From contig NZ_SSNW01000013.1 of NCBI RefSeq assembly GCF_004801315.1, positions 21,567 to 85,566 on the forward strand: DNA of 64,000 nt, in the 5' to 3' direction. A program made the translations under genes and the position numbers. Below are positions 8,306-16,373 of this stretch, in pieces (position 1 is the first letter of the stretch; every line of letters starts with the position of its first letter). The stretch is from Deinococcus sp. Arct2-2. Its GTDB lineage: Bacteria > Deinococcota > Deinococci > Deinococcales > Deinococcaceae. The notes below the pieces were generated by a model, which saw only the letters and a program-made list of their open reading frames with translations, was not told where the DNA came from and did no database searches.

Positions 8306-9435
8306 CCGTTATCCCAGACGTGGAGACGCAAGAGGTCATTTTGCCGAGTGGCACGCTGAGGCTGCGGCTTGAATCTGCCACTGCGCCACTGAATGAGCTG
8401 CCGCTAGACGAACTCCTGACTTACGCCGTGCGCCGCAACCCCAAACGTGGATTCTTGTTCGTGAGTAGGGTGCTAGGCAAACACATTCCGATTCCGCCGG
8501 AAGTGGCGGCCCGGACTTACCGCACGCTGGCCGATGCTTTGCCGCAGTTACACGCGCCGCACTTTATTGGGCTGGCAGAAACGGCCACAGCATTGGGCGA
8601 AGGCGTGTTCCGGGCGTGGCTGGCAGGTGAGGAGCATCGGCGCGGCACGTTCCAGCACACCACGCGTTACCACACGCAAGCGCCTCTGTTGCTGCGCTTC
8701 GACGAACCGCACTCGCACGCGCCCGCCCATTTGGTCTACGATCCCGGCCCGGAGGCACGCGCCGCCACTGAATTGGTCTTGGTGGACGATGAACTGTCTA
8801 CCGGAACGACGCTGCAAAACTTGGCCGCCGCGTGGCTGGAACTGCACCCACACGTCTCGCGGGTGGTCTTGGTCAGCCTGACCGACTGGTGTCCACGCCG
8901 CCGCGACTTGGCCGAAGCGTTGGGTCTCCCTGTAGATTTTGTGAGCCTCACACGCGGCGAATTCTCGTTCATACCTGACCCAGCGTGGAAACCCGTCGCC
9001 TTGCCTGCGGTGGTAGGCAACGGGGCCGACAAAACGGCGTTGCTGGCCGCTCAGAGCGCACGTTACGGCCACCTGACCGATGTGCCTACACTGGAAGCAT
9101 TGGGTCTGACCTTCCAGCCCACAGAGTGCGTGCTGGTGCTGGGAACCGGGGAATATCAGTATCCGGCCTTTGCGCTGGCGGGCCTGATCGCGCCTTCCGT
9201 TGCTTCCTGCCTGTGGAGCGCCACCACCCGCAGCCCGATTGTGCCGGGGCTGGCGATCCGGCACACCCTGAGCTTTGCCGACAACGTGTCAGACGGGATT
9301 TCCAACTATGTGTACAACGTAGACCCCGCCGCGTACAGCCGGATTCTGGTGGGGTACGAGGGCGCGTGCGTGCCTGATCCCGCACTGATGGTGGCGCTGG
9401 GGCCACACGCGCAGGCCGTCAGGCTGAGTGTATGA
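8302..9435 (+). CDS. Phosphoribosyltransferase with TRSP domain
   Basis: A 377-residue two-domain protein. The N-terminal domain is a type I PRTase with PRPP-binding loop ELVLVDDELSTGTTLQ; the C-terminal domain is TRSP, named for the TTRSP motif that is plainly present (SATTRSPIVPG), preceded by LGTGEYQYPAF and followed by ADNVSDGISNYVYNVDP. It should transfer a phosphoribosyl group from PRPP to an unknown base-like acceptor. ATG at 8302 overlaps the previous stop by four bases (ATGA); the frame is open far upstream but that part lies inside the ATP-grasp gene. Its own stop overlaps the next ATG in the same way, so the genes are translationally coupled. Confidence 0.9.
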   Translation: MTVIPDVETQEVILPSGTLRLRLESATAPLNELPLDELLTYAVRRNPKRGFLFVSRVLGKHIPIPPEVAARTYRTLADALPQLHAPHFIGLAETATALGEGVFRAWLAGEEHRRGTFQHTTRYHTQAPLLLRFDEPHSHAPAHLVYDPGPEARAATELVLVDDELSTGTTLQNLAAAWLELHPHVSRVVLVSLTDWCPRRRDLAEALGLPVDFVSLTRGEFSFIPDPAWKPVALPAVVGNGADKTALLAAQSARYGHLTDVPTLEALGLTFQPTECVLVLGTGEYQYPAFALAGLIAPSVASCLWSATTRSPIVPGLAIRHTLSFADNVSDGISNYVYNVDPAAYSRILVGYEGACVPDPALMVALGPHAQAVRLSV

Positions 9436-10202
9436 GCACCCCCGCCATCGTCGCTTTTGCCGACCTAGACGACACTTTATTTCAAACGCTCCGCAAGTTG
9501 CCGGGAATAGACCCGCACATGCTGACGCCCGCTACCGTGAATACTCGCGGTGAGGCGCACTCGTTTTGCACGCCCGCACAGGCCGAACTCCTGCGCTTGC
9601 TGGACTGCGGCGGCGTGACTGTCATTCCCGTCACCGGGCGCGACCTCGCGGCGATGGCGCGTGTGACGCTGCCGTTCTTGTCTTGGCGAATCGTGGATCA
9701 TGGCCTGACGATGGTTGCGCCGGGCGGAGAAATAGACGCGGCGTGGGCCGAGCAGGTACGCGAACGGTTGCACGACTTACAAGACGCTCTGACCGCTGCT
9801 ACCGCGCACCTAGAGGCCCACGCCGCCCGCCTCGGCTGCCGCCTGACCCGCCACCATGCCCACGACTTGCCGTTTATGACGGTGCTGAAGCATCCGGAGG
9901 CACAGGCCGAAGCGCTGGAAGAACTACAACTGCGCTGGGAAGCTTTTTTGACCGATCAGGGGCTGGAGAGCCTGAAGATCATCGCCAATGCCAACAATGT
10001 CAGCGTATTGCCGCGCAGTCTGGGCAAGGCGGAAGCTGTGCAGCACCTTCGCCAGCACCACTTTGCCGACGCCGTGCTGACCCTCGGCTTGGGCGACAGC
10101 CTCAGCGACTTGGCCTTTATGAGCGCCTGCGATTTTGCCATCACGCCGCCGAGAGGCCAGCTTCTGCGGGCGGTGAACGCGGCCAACTTGCCTCAGCGGT
10201 AG
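9432..10202 (+). CDS. HAD-superfamily phosphatase of the Ter-associated module
   Basis: A 256-residue HAD hydrolase. Motif I is FADLDDTLF (nucleophile and acid Asp), motif II lies in VIPVTGRD, motif III Lys in SLGKAEAV and motif IV is LGLGDSLSDL; a Cof-type cap sits between. It probably removes phosphate from a sugar-phosphate or nucleotide-like intermediate made by the two PRTases around it. ATGA overlap with the upstream gene. About 165 bases separate it from the next gene start. Confidence 0.88.
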   Translation: MSTPAIVAFADLDDTLFQTLRKLPGIDPHMLTPATVNTRGEAHSFCTPAQAELLRLLDCGGVTVIPVTGRDLAAMARVTLPFLSWRIVDHGLTMVAPGGEIDAAWAEQVRERLHDLQDALTAATAHLEAHAARLGCRLTRHHAHDLPFMTVLKHPEAQAEALEELQLRWEAFLTDQGLESLKIIANANNVSVLPRSLGKAEAVQHLRQHHFADAVLTLGLGDSLSDLAFMSACDFAITPPRGQLLRAVNAANLPQR

Positions 10203-10366
10203 CCGCATGACCGCCTATATAGGTTCGGGCTTTCGTGGGCTGACAAACATGCTGGATGCTGGAGCCAACCTCATTCATTCACCTGCCATGATTTGAAGAC
10301 TTGACGCTTGATCTTCCTCGCCCATTCCCATTTGCTTAACTCCCATTTGCCCGGAGACGTTGCCCT

Positions 10367-10411
10367 ATGACCATTTCCCACCTCACACTGCCACAATCCA
10401 TTTCCGCATGA
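10367..10411 (+). CDS. Possible 14-codon leader peptide before the StiP gene
   Basis: ATG at 10367 follows GGAG (10353-10356) by 10 bases and opens 14 codons (MTISHLTLPQSISA). Its TGA (10409-10411) overlaps the StiP ATG at 10408 as ATGA, like the other junctions in this operon. Translation of the leader would load ribosomes onto the StiP start, which has no ribosome site of its own. It may equally be a chance frame. Confidence 0.35.
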   Translation: MTISHLTLPQSISA

Positions 10412-11484
10412 CGCCACAACCTGACGCCCTTCTGACCACTCCAAACCATCCGGCACATGCTCTGGCCCATACCTTGCCCACTGCCGACGTGCAGGTACAC
10501 CTTCGGCCCGCAGAGCCGCACTTGGTCAGCGTGCAGGAAAAGGAAAGCCTGCTGCGGGCAGGAGTGTCGTATGGCACGCTGCTGACGCCCGAACAAGTTC
10601 CCAGTAACGTGCAACTGGCCGCTTACCATGCAGCGCTGACCCGAAACGGCGAGCGCGTAGGGGCATTGTTGGCAAGCCTGACGGCAGAGATATGGGCAAC
10701 GTATCCTCAACCCATTTTGGTTTCGCTGGCCCGCGCCGGAACCCCGGTGGGCTGTGCCATGCGCCGTCTGGCCCGTCGCTGGGGGCTGGAGTTGCCGCAC
10801 CACACGCTCAGCATTATTCGGGGCAGCGGCATAGATTTGGCGGCATTGGACACTGTGCGCGGTCTACATCCACACAGGCAACTGGTATTTGTAGACGGAT
10901 GGACGGGCAAGGGCAGCATTTTTGGGGCGCTGAAGGACAGTTTGCCCGCCGATGTGCCCACCCGACTTGCCGTACTGAGTGACCCAGCGGGAGTGGCCTT
11001 GCACGCCGCCACACACGACGATGTGTTGCTGCCGCACGCGGCGCTGAATGCCAGCGTATGCGGCCTGCTGAGCCGGACTTTTGTTGCCCCGGAAGGCGGT
11101 CTGCACGCGGCGCGGATAGAGGAGCAGTTGCGCGGATACGATCAGACAGCGGAGTATCTGGACGCACTCGACGCCCTCAGCGCCCCGTTTATGCCTGATT
11201 TCCGTCTGCCTCTCGGCCCGCGCCCACAGCAGCCGCAAGATGTGGTGACGGCCCTTGCGGCCACCCTCGGCGTCACCGATCCGCATTTGGTCAAACCGAG
11301 TGTGGGCGAGGCCACGCGGGTCTTTTTGAGGCGCGAACCTGCCCACCTGATGCTGCGTGAGGCGGGCCACCCCGATACGCTGCATCTAGAACACTTGGCA
11401 CAGGCCGCCCGCGTGCCAGTCAGCGTTCATCCTACTTTGCCCTACCTCGCCGCTGCTCTGATCCATCCCGGAGGCCCCCGCTGA
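10408..11484 (+). CDS. StiP-family PRTase-like protein with PELOTA domain
   Basis: A 358-residue protein of the family labelled StiP (once called a cysteine protease) and reinterpreted as a phosphoribosyltransferase. The N-terminal domain shows LVSLARAGTPVG and the PRPP-loop-like LVFVDGWTGKGSI; the C-terminal 90 residues (from about PQDVVTALAA) correspond to the PELOTA RNA-binding-like domain. ATG 10408 is chosen; a TTG at 10360 keeps the frame open but would add 16 unlikely residues. It ends in TGATG, sharing one base with the next gene. Role: second PRTase of the nucleoside-like metabolite pathway, inferred from context. Confidence 0.85.
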   Translation: MTPQPDALLTTPNHPAHALAHTLPTADVQVHLRPAEPHLVSVQEKESLLRAGVSYGTLLTPEQVPSNVQLAAYHAALTRNGERVGALLASLTAEIWATYPQPILVSLARAGTPVGCAMRRLARRWGLELPHHTLSIIRGSGIDLAALDTVRGLHPHRQLVFVDGWTGKGSIFGALKDSLPADVPTRLAVLSDPAGVALHAATHDDVLLPHAALNASVCGLLSRTFVAPEGGLHAARIEEQLRGYDQTAEYLDALDALSAPFMPDFRLPLGPRPQQPQDVVTALAATLGVTDPHLVKPSVGEATRVFLRREPAHLMLREAGHPDTLHLEHLAQAARVPVSVHPTLPYLAAALIHPGGPR

Positions 11485-12470
11485 TGCCTGTGCTGACCCC
11501 GCTTTCAACCCTGTCAACCCTCGATCCTTGGGCTTTGGGCGCAAGCTTGTATGCCCCCGCCACCCGTGACGATCTGGTGCAGCTTGGCACAGACAAATAT
11601 CCGCACCTGAGTAGCCTGATCTACTGCACCGAAGACGCCGTGCGCGAGGAAGATGTGCCGCGTGCGTTGGCGAATCTGACCCTCGCTTTGCCCGATTTGC
11701 CCCCCATCGGCACTGCTAGCACTGCTCTCTCTGGCACCGGCAAAGCGAGGACTGGCCCCCTGCGCCTGATCCGCGCCCGCAATCCGGAGGTGCTGGCGCA
11801 ACTGCTGACGCTGGATTTGCGCGGGATCAGCGGCTTCGTGCTGCCCAAAACGCACGACGGCAATCTGGCCTCCTACATGCGCCTGCTGAACCGTGAGGAA
11901 CACGCGCATCTGTCTGTATTGCTGACCTTGGAGACCCGCGAGGCGCTGAGTGAACACCGGATGGCCTGCCTGCGCGACCTGATTTTTCAGGAGAGTTGGC
12001 AGCACCGGATCGCTTGCCTGCGCATTGGCGGCAACGACTTGATGCACGCGCTTGGCGTGCGCCGCACGCCGGGCCGCACCCTCTACGAAGGGCCGCTGGA
12101 ACGGGTCATCAGTATGCTCATCGGCGTGTTCAAACCCTACGGATTTATGCTTTCCAGCCCAGTGTACGAAGTGTTTGAAGACTTGACGACGCTGGCCCGC
12201 GAGGTTCAGCAAGACCTCGAATACGGCTTGTCGGGCAAAACTATTATTCATCCGGTGCAGCTAAGTACCGTGCTGAACGGCTACCGCGTGACCGAAGGCG
12301 ACCTGCAAGAAGCCCACGCGATTTTGGCCGAGGACGCCCCCGCCGTCTTTAAGATGAATGGGCGGATGTGTGAGCCAGCCACCCACAGCCGTTGGGCGCA
12401 CGACATCCTCATTCGCGCCGAGCGGTACGGCACCCTCCCCCCCCTACGGCATGAAGCGCTCCATTTTTGA
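11484..12470 (+). CDS. HpcH/HpaI aldolase / citrate lyase-like protein
   Basis: A 328-residue TIM-barrel protein related to the beta subunit of citrate lyase and HpcH aldolases. Visible family elements: GASLYAPATRDDL at the start, GFVLPKTHDGNL, LLTLETREAL (metal-binding Glu), RIGGNDLMHALG and SGKTIIHPVQL. It would make or break a carbon-carbon bond with a keto acid or acyl-CoA. It is the last gene of the five-gene Ter-associated set. No terminator is obvious in the next 290 bases, which are otherwise empty. Confidence 0.88.
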   Translation: MPVLTPLSTLSTLDPWALGASLYAPATRDDLVQLGTDKYPHLSSLIYCTEDAVREEDVPRALANLTLALPDLPPIGTASTALSGTGKARTGPLRLIRARNPEVLAQLLTLDLRGISGFVLPKTHDGNLASYMRLLNREEHAHLSVLLTLETREALSEHRMACLRDLIFQESWQHRIACLRIGGNDLMHALGVRRTPGRTLYEGPLERVISMLIGVFKPYGFMLSSPVYEVFEDLTTLAREVQQDLEYGLSGKTIIHPVQLSTVLNGYRVTEGDLQEAHAILAEDAPAVFKMNGRMCEPATHSRWAHDILIRAERYGTLPPLRHEALHF

Positions 12471-12748
12471 GGAACGGCTGAAGATTCTCGCTACGCCTTC
12501 TCTCGCCAGTCAAATTTGGAACGAGATGATTTGCCTGTTTTCGAGGAAGATAGACGGATTTTGATCCCAATATCTATTTACTCGATTGAAAATTGAGATG
12601 ACGGCTGTTTCTCTTAAACGGTTTGGAGACGCTTAGAGATCAAAGTGATTCGTAAGCTGCCGCTCACCGGTCTACACCAGATTCAAGAATATGTGGGAAG
12701 TTCGTGTTTGTGCGGCGCAACTGTAAGACGGGTGTGGGTTGTGCTGAC

Positions 12749-12759
12749 TAGATTGGCGT
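12749..12759 (+). promoter_or_regulatory. Candidate leaderless -10 box
   Basis: TAGATT at 12749-12754 lies 5 bases before the ATG at 12760. This is the spacing of leaderless Deinococcus transcripts. No good -35 hexamer is seen. Confidence 0.4.
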
Positions 12760-13989
12760 ATGCACCCTAATAAAACCCCTTCCAAAACCATGTTGAGCGG
12801 CACCTTCGTTCGTCATCTCTCGGTGGGCCTGATTTCCTCGGCCCTCATGGTGGGCGGGGCACAGGCGGCCACCATCAAGCTCGCTACCATCAGCCCGCTC
12901 AGTGGCAGCCTGACCGCCATCGGCTCGGAAGTAAAGCGCGGCGCAGAACTGGCCGTGCAGGAGCAGGCCAAAGCGTTCAAGGCGCTGGGGCACGATCTGG
13001 TCTTGGCACCGTTTGACGATCAGGCATCGGCTACGTTGGGCGCACAGATTGCCGGAACCGTGCTGGCCGACAAGAACATTTTGGGCGTGGTAGGTGCGCT
13101 GAATTCTAGTGTGTCCAACGTAGTGGCCGCCGCCTTTGCTCCGGGTAAGCTGGCTATGATTTCGCCCGCCAGCACCAACGACCAACTGACGCGCAACAGT
13201 TGGATGCACTTTAGCCGCGTGGTGTCTGCCGACAGCGCGCAGGGCGTGGCCGCGGCCAACTACATTGCCGACGAACTGAAGGCCACCAGCGTTTACGTGA
13301 TTTCCGACAACACCGCGTATGGCAACGGCCTGACCAAAGTGCTGCTGACCAACCTCGCCAAGCGCAAAGTGAAAGTGGCGGCCTATTCGGGTGCATCTAC
13401 GCCTGCCCAAATCTCTGACGTGATTAAGAAAGTGAAAGCCAGCAAGGCCAACGTGGTGTACTTTGGCGGCACCGATGACACGGGCGCGGCCCTAGTGAAG
13501 GATTTGCGTGCTGCAGGCGTGAAAGCTACGTTCATGGGCGGCGACGGTCTGGACTCCCCCAGCTTCCTCAAGCGTGCCGGAATCGCGGGCGCAGGCGTGG
13601 TGTACACCACCGGGTTCGGTCCCGTCAGCGCCTTCTCCAACGCCCTGACCTTTACCAACAAATATCAGGCGGCCTACGGAGCCAAGCCCAGCGGCGTGGC
13701 CGTGTACGCCTACGACGCTGCCAACGTGATGCTGGAAGCCATGAAGAACGCCTTGAAGACGGCCGGAACAGTACCCACGCGGGTGCAGGTAGCCGAGGCC
13801 GTTCGCAAAGTCAACTTGCCCGCCTGCTTCGACGGTGACACGACCAACTGCGTGACCATTACGGGCGCAGTGGGCTTCTCTACTACCGGAGAGCGGATGC
13901 GTTCGCGCCTGCTGATCATGAAATTCGATAACTTGTTGCAAGCACAGGTGGCTAAGATTCAGATTGTAAACGCAGAAAGCTTGAAATAA
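12760..13989 (+). CDS. ABC transporter substrate-binding protein, branched-chain amino acid type
   Basis: A 409-residue type I periplasmic binding protein (Peripla_BP_6/LivJ class). An export signal ends near AQA before [13 protein letters not shown], the usual first strand of the mature protein. The two lobes follow, with [12 protein letters not shown] and [14 protein letters not shown] typical of LivJ-like proteins. It would capture a branched-chain amino acid, amide or similar ligand for an ABC importer; no permease or ATPase gene is adjacent. ATG at 12790 (MLSG) would also give a good signal peptide. A very strong hairpin terminator follows 38 bases after the stop. Confidence 0.9.
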   Translation: MHPNKTPSKTMLSGTFVRHLSVGLISSALMVGGAQAATIKLATISPLSGSLTAIGSEVKRGAELAVQEQAKAFKALGHDLVLAPFDDQASATLGAQIAGTVLADKNILGVVGALNSSVSNVVAAAFAPGKLAMISPASTNDQLTRNSWMHFSRVVSADSAQGVAAANYIADELKATSVYVISDNTAYGNGLTKVLLTNLAKRKVKVAAYSGASTPAQISDVIKKVKASKANVVYFGGTDDTGAALVKDLRAAGVKATFMGGDGLDSPSFLKRAGIAGAGVVYTTGFGPVSAFSNALTFTNKYQAAYGAKPSGVAVYAYDAANVMLEAMKNALKTAGTVPTRVQVAEAVRKVNLPACFDGDTTNCVTITGAVGFSTTGERMRSRLLIMKFDNLLQAQVAKIQIVNAESLK

Positions 13990-14026
13990 GGCTTGAGGAT
14001 TTCAAATTAAACTCAGTGAAATAAGA

Positions 14027-14079
14027 AAAATAATCGAAAAGGCATCTGCTATTAAGTCAGATGCCTTTTCGATTATTTT
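14027..14079. terminator. Bidirectional terminator with a 22-bp perfect stem
   Basis: 14027-14048 is the exact reverse complement of 14058-14079; loop 9 bases. Each arm ends in an A/T-rich run, so it can stop the binding-protein transcript (plus) and the peptide transcript that ends at 14084 (minus). Confidence 0.9.
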
Positions 14080-14083
14080 CGGT

Positions 14084-14230
14084 CTAGCCTGCCCAAATAC
14101 TTATGCTGCCATCTGTTCTAGGAATTGAGGGCTTCCCATTATCAGCGGTCAGACCTGCGCTCAGGCTCCCACTGGCGATAGTCAGAAAGGCAGTCACGAT
14201 AAATAGCGCAGCTTTGATCTTAGGTTTCAT
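14084..14230 (-). CDS. Small secreted peptide, 48 residues, ending in GSISIWAG
   Basis: On the minus strand an ATG at 14230 follows AAGGAG at an ideal distance (AAGGAGAATTATG) and opens 48 codons to TAG. The product starts with a basic tip (MKPKIKAA), a hydrophobic core (LFIVTAFLTIASGSLSA) and a signal-peptidase-like A-x-A/S end, leaving about 23 residues: GLTADNGKPSIPRTDGSISI plus WAG. The tail GSISIWAG matches the repeat GSLGVWAG present three times in the subtilase encoded divergently 590 bases away (5 of 8 identical, the others conservative). A strong shared terminator follows. It resembles no family I can name. Candidate roles: signal peptide, protease inhibitor or substrate. Confidence 0.7.
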   Translation of the reverse strand: MKPKIKAALFIVTAFLTIASGSLSAGLTADNGKPSIPRTDGSISIWAG

Positions 14231-14818
14231 AATTCTCCTTTTAAAGCTCTAAAACTAGGCCAACAAAAAGCCCAAGTTGGGCGCGTCACCTAACCGTGCA
14301 AACATCCTCTCTGCTGAACTGGTGTGCAGATTCCCATACCTTTTTTGGAAGTACAAGCAGGTTTGCGGATTCCTGCGAGCAGTGCAGAGATTCAAGAGCG
14401 GCTATCTCTTGAGGGTTCAGAAAATGTGCGTCAGCATCGGCTGAAATTTTACCCTTAATCTAATTCTCAATAAAAACTAATGGAGTGGGCAGTCCGGTGA
14501 TCGGGTCAATTTATCTCAGGTAACAGAGGCATCTTAGACAACATTCATATAAAAGAGGAGGTTGTTTTTTTCTGGGTCAGCAACTTTACTGGGCAGACCG
14601 GAGACTATCCTGCCCCCCTACTCTATGAAGGCCATATCAGCTACAAGTTGGCAAAATCGGACAACGATTCCTTAATTAATAATTTGTTCCTGAATCGGGT
14701 GTAGAAAAACGGCGTATCTGCCAAAAAAGTGACAAAAATGTCAGTATAAAGTTGTAAACTCATTTCATCCTCACAGCGGCCACTTTAGCCCTGCCCTGAT
14801 CTCTTAAGGAGATTTCCT
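14231..14818. other. Divergent intergenic region between peptide and subtilase genes
   Basis: This 588-base region is clearly more A/T-rich than its surroundings and holds no supported gene. It contains a perfect palindrome GCCCAAGTTGGGC (14270-14282) close to the peptide start, followed on the minus strand by TTTTTG, and TGACA-AAAA-TGTCA (14730-14743) upstream of the subtilase. Either may be an operator. AAGGAG at 14806-14811 is the subtilase ribosome site. Confidence 0.5.
14730..14743 (+). promoter_or_regulatory. Inverted repeat upstream of the subtilase gene
   Basis: TGACA and TGTCA arms with four A between, next to TATAAA (14745-14750) and about 75 bases before the ATG. It could be a repressor or activator site. 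Confidence 0.4.
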
Positions 14819-16189
14819 ATGACTCCACGTAGAACATTGCCCACTGTTACTGTCTTAACTTTCGCCCTCCTCACAGCTTGTAACACTGCCCCTACAACCG
14901 ACACGGCGGCCAGCGCCCCCACCCGGTTCGATTACGTGGCTACTGTGCCACTGGAATCTGGCGACACGCCTAAAGACTTAGCAAAAACGTTGGGTGGCAC
15001 AGTTTTGTCTTGGGACAATGCTGACTGTGGTGCGGCAGCTGCCGAAATTTGTGTGGCACTGATGGGCATGAACATCAGTAACACGGCTCAGGGGCAGGTT
15101 TCGCCTCAGACTGCACAACTGCATGCGCAAAGCCTCGAGGCGCAAGCTAGCCGCAAGGTATATATCGAGCCGAACAGGGACGTCTTTAGCGGTGGCGGAA
15201 GCATGACAGCCACAATGGGCGGATCTCTAGGTGTCTGGGCTGGTGGATCTCTAGGCGTCTGGGCTGGTGGATCTCTAGGTGTCTGGGCCGGTGGTACCTA
15301 CTCTCCCCTTCCTCAAAACTCCACCCTTTGGCAAAAGATTCGTCTCCAACAGGCCCAAGCGTTGGCCCCTAATCTTGGTGGTGGCGTCACGGTGGCCGTT
15401 ATTGATACGGGAATAGACCTGAAGCATCCTGCTTTTCAGGGATCGCTGAGTGACCCTGCCTCATGGCGTGACTTTTATGCCGCCGACGCTGTGCCACAGG
15501 AAGAAGGCACGTTGGGCGTGGGTGGCTATGGTCACGGCACCAACGTTGCCGGAATCGTTTTGCAAATCGCACCCAAAGCCAAAATCATGCCTCTGCGCGT
15601 GCTGGGGCAAGACGGGTCTGGCGACGTAGTGATGGTGGCGCAGGCGGTTGACTGGGCAGTAGCGAAAGGCGCGAAGATCATCAACATGAGCCTCGGCAGT
15701 GAGGACGACTCCAAAGTCGTGCAGGACGCCGTAAACCGCGCAACCGCTAGAGGCATTCTGGTGGTGTCGTCGGCTGGCAATGCCAATCTGAACAAGATTA
15801 CTTACCCCGCCACCAACGCCGATATCAAAGGCAACGGCGCATATGCCGTCAGCGTGGGCAGCGTCAACCTTCAAGACGTCAAATCCACGTTTTCCAACTA
15901 CGCCAACACTCTGGAGCTTGTAGCTCCAGGCGAGAAAGTTGCTGCCCCGGCTCCCGGCGGAATGATGGCCGCGTGGAGCGGCACATCTATGGCTGCGCCT
16001 ATGGCCGCAGGCGGTTTGGCACTGGCGTTAGGGCAAACCTTGAGTGTGCCCCTTGGAGCCGTGACCGATAAGATGATTGGGAATGCCTTCAACATCTACA
16101 ACATCAGTGCAAATCAGCCCTACAAAGATATGTTGGGCGAGAAAGGGCGTCTTGATCTTGAAGTCTTCCTCAAAAATGTTGTCAAATAG
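14819..16189 (+). CDS. Subtilisin-like (S8) lipoprotein protease with GSLGVWAG repeats
   Basis: A 456-residue serine protease. Signal region 1-20 with lipobox LLTAC (Cys21) predicts a surface or periplasmic lipoprotein. Residues about 35-120 are an I9-like pro-region; 135-158 hold three tandem copies of GSLGVWAG; the catalytic domain follows with Asp196 (VAVIDTGID), His239 (GYGHGTNVAG), oxyanion Asn321 (SSAGNA) and Ser390 (SGTSMAAPMA). All catalytic residues are intact. The repeats sit exactly at the join between pro-region and enzyme, where maturation cleavage occurs in subtilases. The divergent small-peptide gene encodes a related tail. AAGGAG precedes the ATG by 7 bases. Confidence 0.95.
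   Translation: MTPRRTLPTVTVLTFALLTACNTAPTTDTAASAPTRFDYVATVPLESGDTPKDLAKTLGGTVLSWDNADCGAAAAEICVALMGMNISNTAQGQVSPQTAQLHAQSLEAQASRKVYIEPNRDVFSGGGSMTATMGGSLGVWAGGSLGVWAGGSLGVWAGGTYSPLPQNSTLWQKIRLQQAQALAPNLGGGVTVAVIDTGIDLKHPAFQGSLSDPASWRDFYAADAVPQEEGTLGVGGYGHGTNVAGIVLQIAPKAKIMPLRVLGQDGSGDVVMVAQAVDWAVAKGAKIINMSLGSEDDSKVVQDAVNRATARGILVVSSAGNANLNKITYPATNADIKGNGAYAVSVGSVNLQDVKSTFSNYANTLELVAPGEKVAAPAPGGMMAAWSGTSMAAPMAAGGLALALGQTLSVPLGAVTDKMIGNAFNIYNISANQPYKDMLGEKGRLDLEVFLKNVVK
15221..15292 (+). repeat. Three 24-bp tandem repeats inside the subtilase gene
   Basis: Units at 15221-15244, 15245-15268 and 15269-15292, differing only at silent positions, encode GGSLGVWA three times. Near-identity at DNA level suggests recent expansion. 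Confidence 0.95.
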
Positions 16190-16373
16190 TATTTAGACTT
16201 CCCCAACATTTGCTTTTCAGCCTGATCTCCCAAATCAATCGGTGCCGAATTCACGGCCACGCTCGGGTTCATAGAAATGGGCAACCTTGTCTTCTGAACT
16301 TCGATGTGGCCGTGAAGTCTCTCCGAATCCCATCTACCGCACTTCTTATTGGCTCTGGAGGCTCTCCGCTCCT

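Noticed and set aside
15221..15292. Short regularly spaced repeats as a CRISPR array
   Set aside because: Contiguous 24-mers without spacers inside a coding frame.
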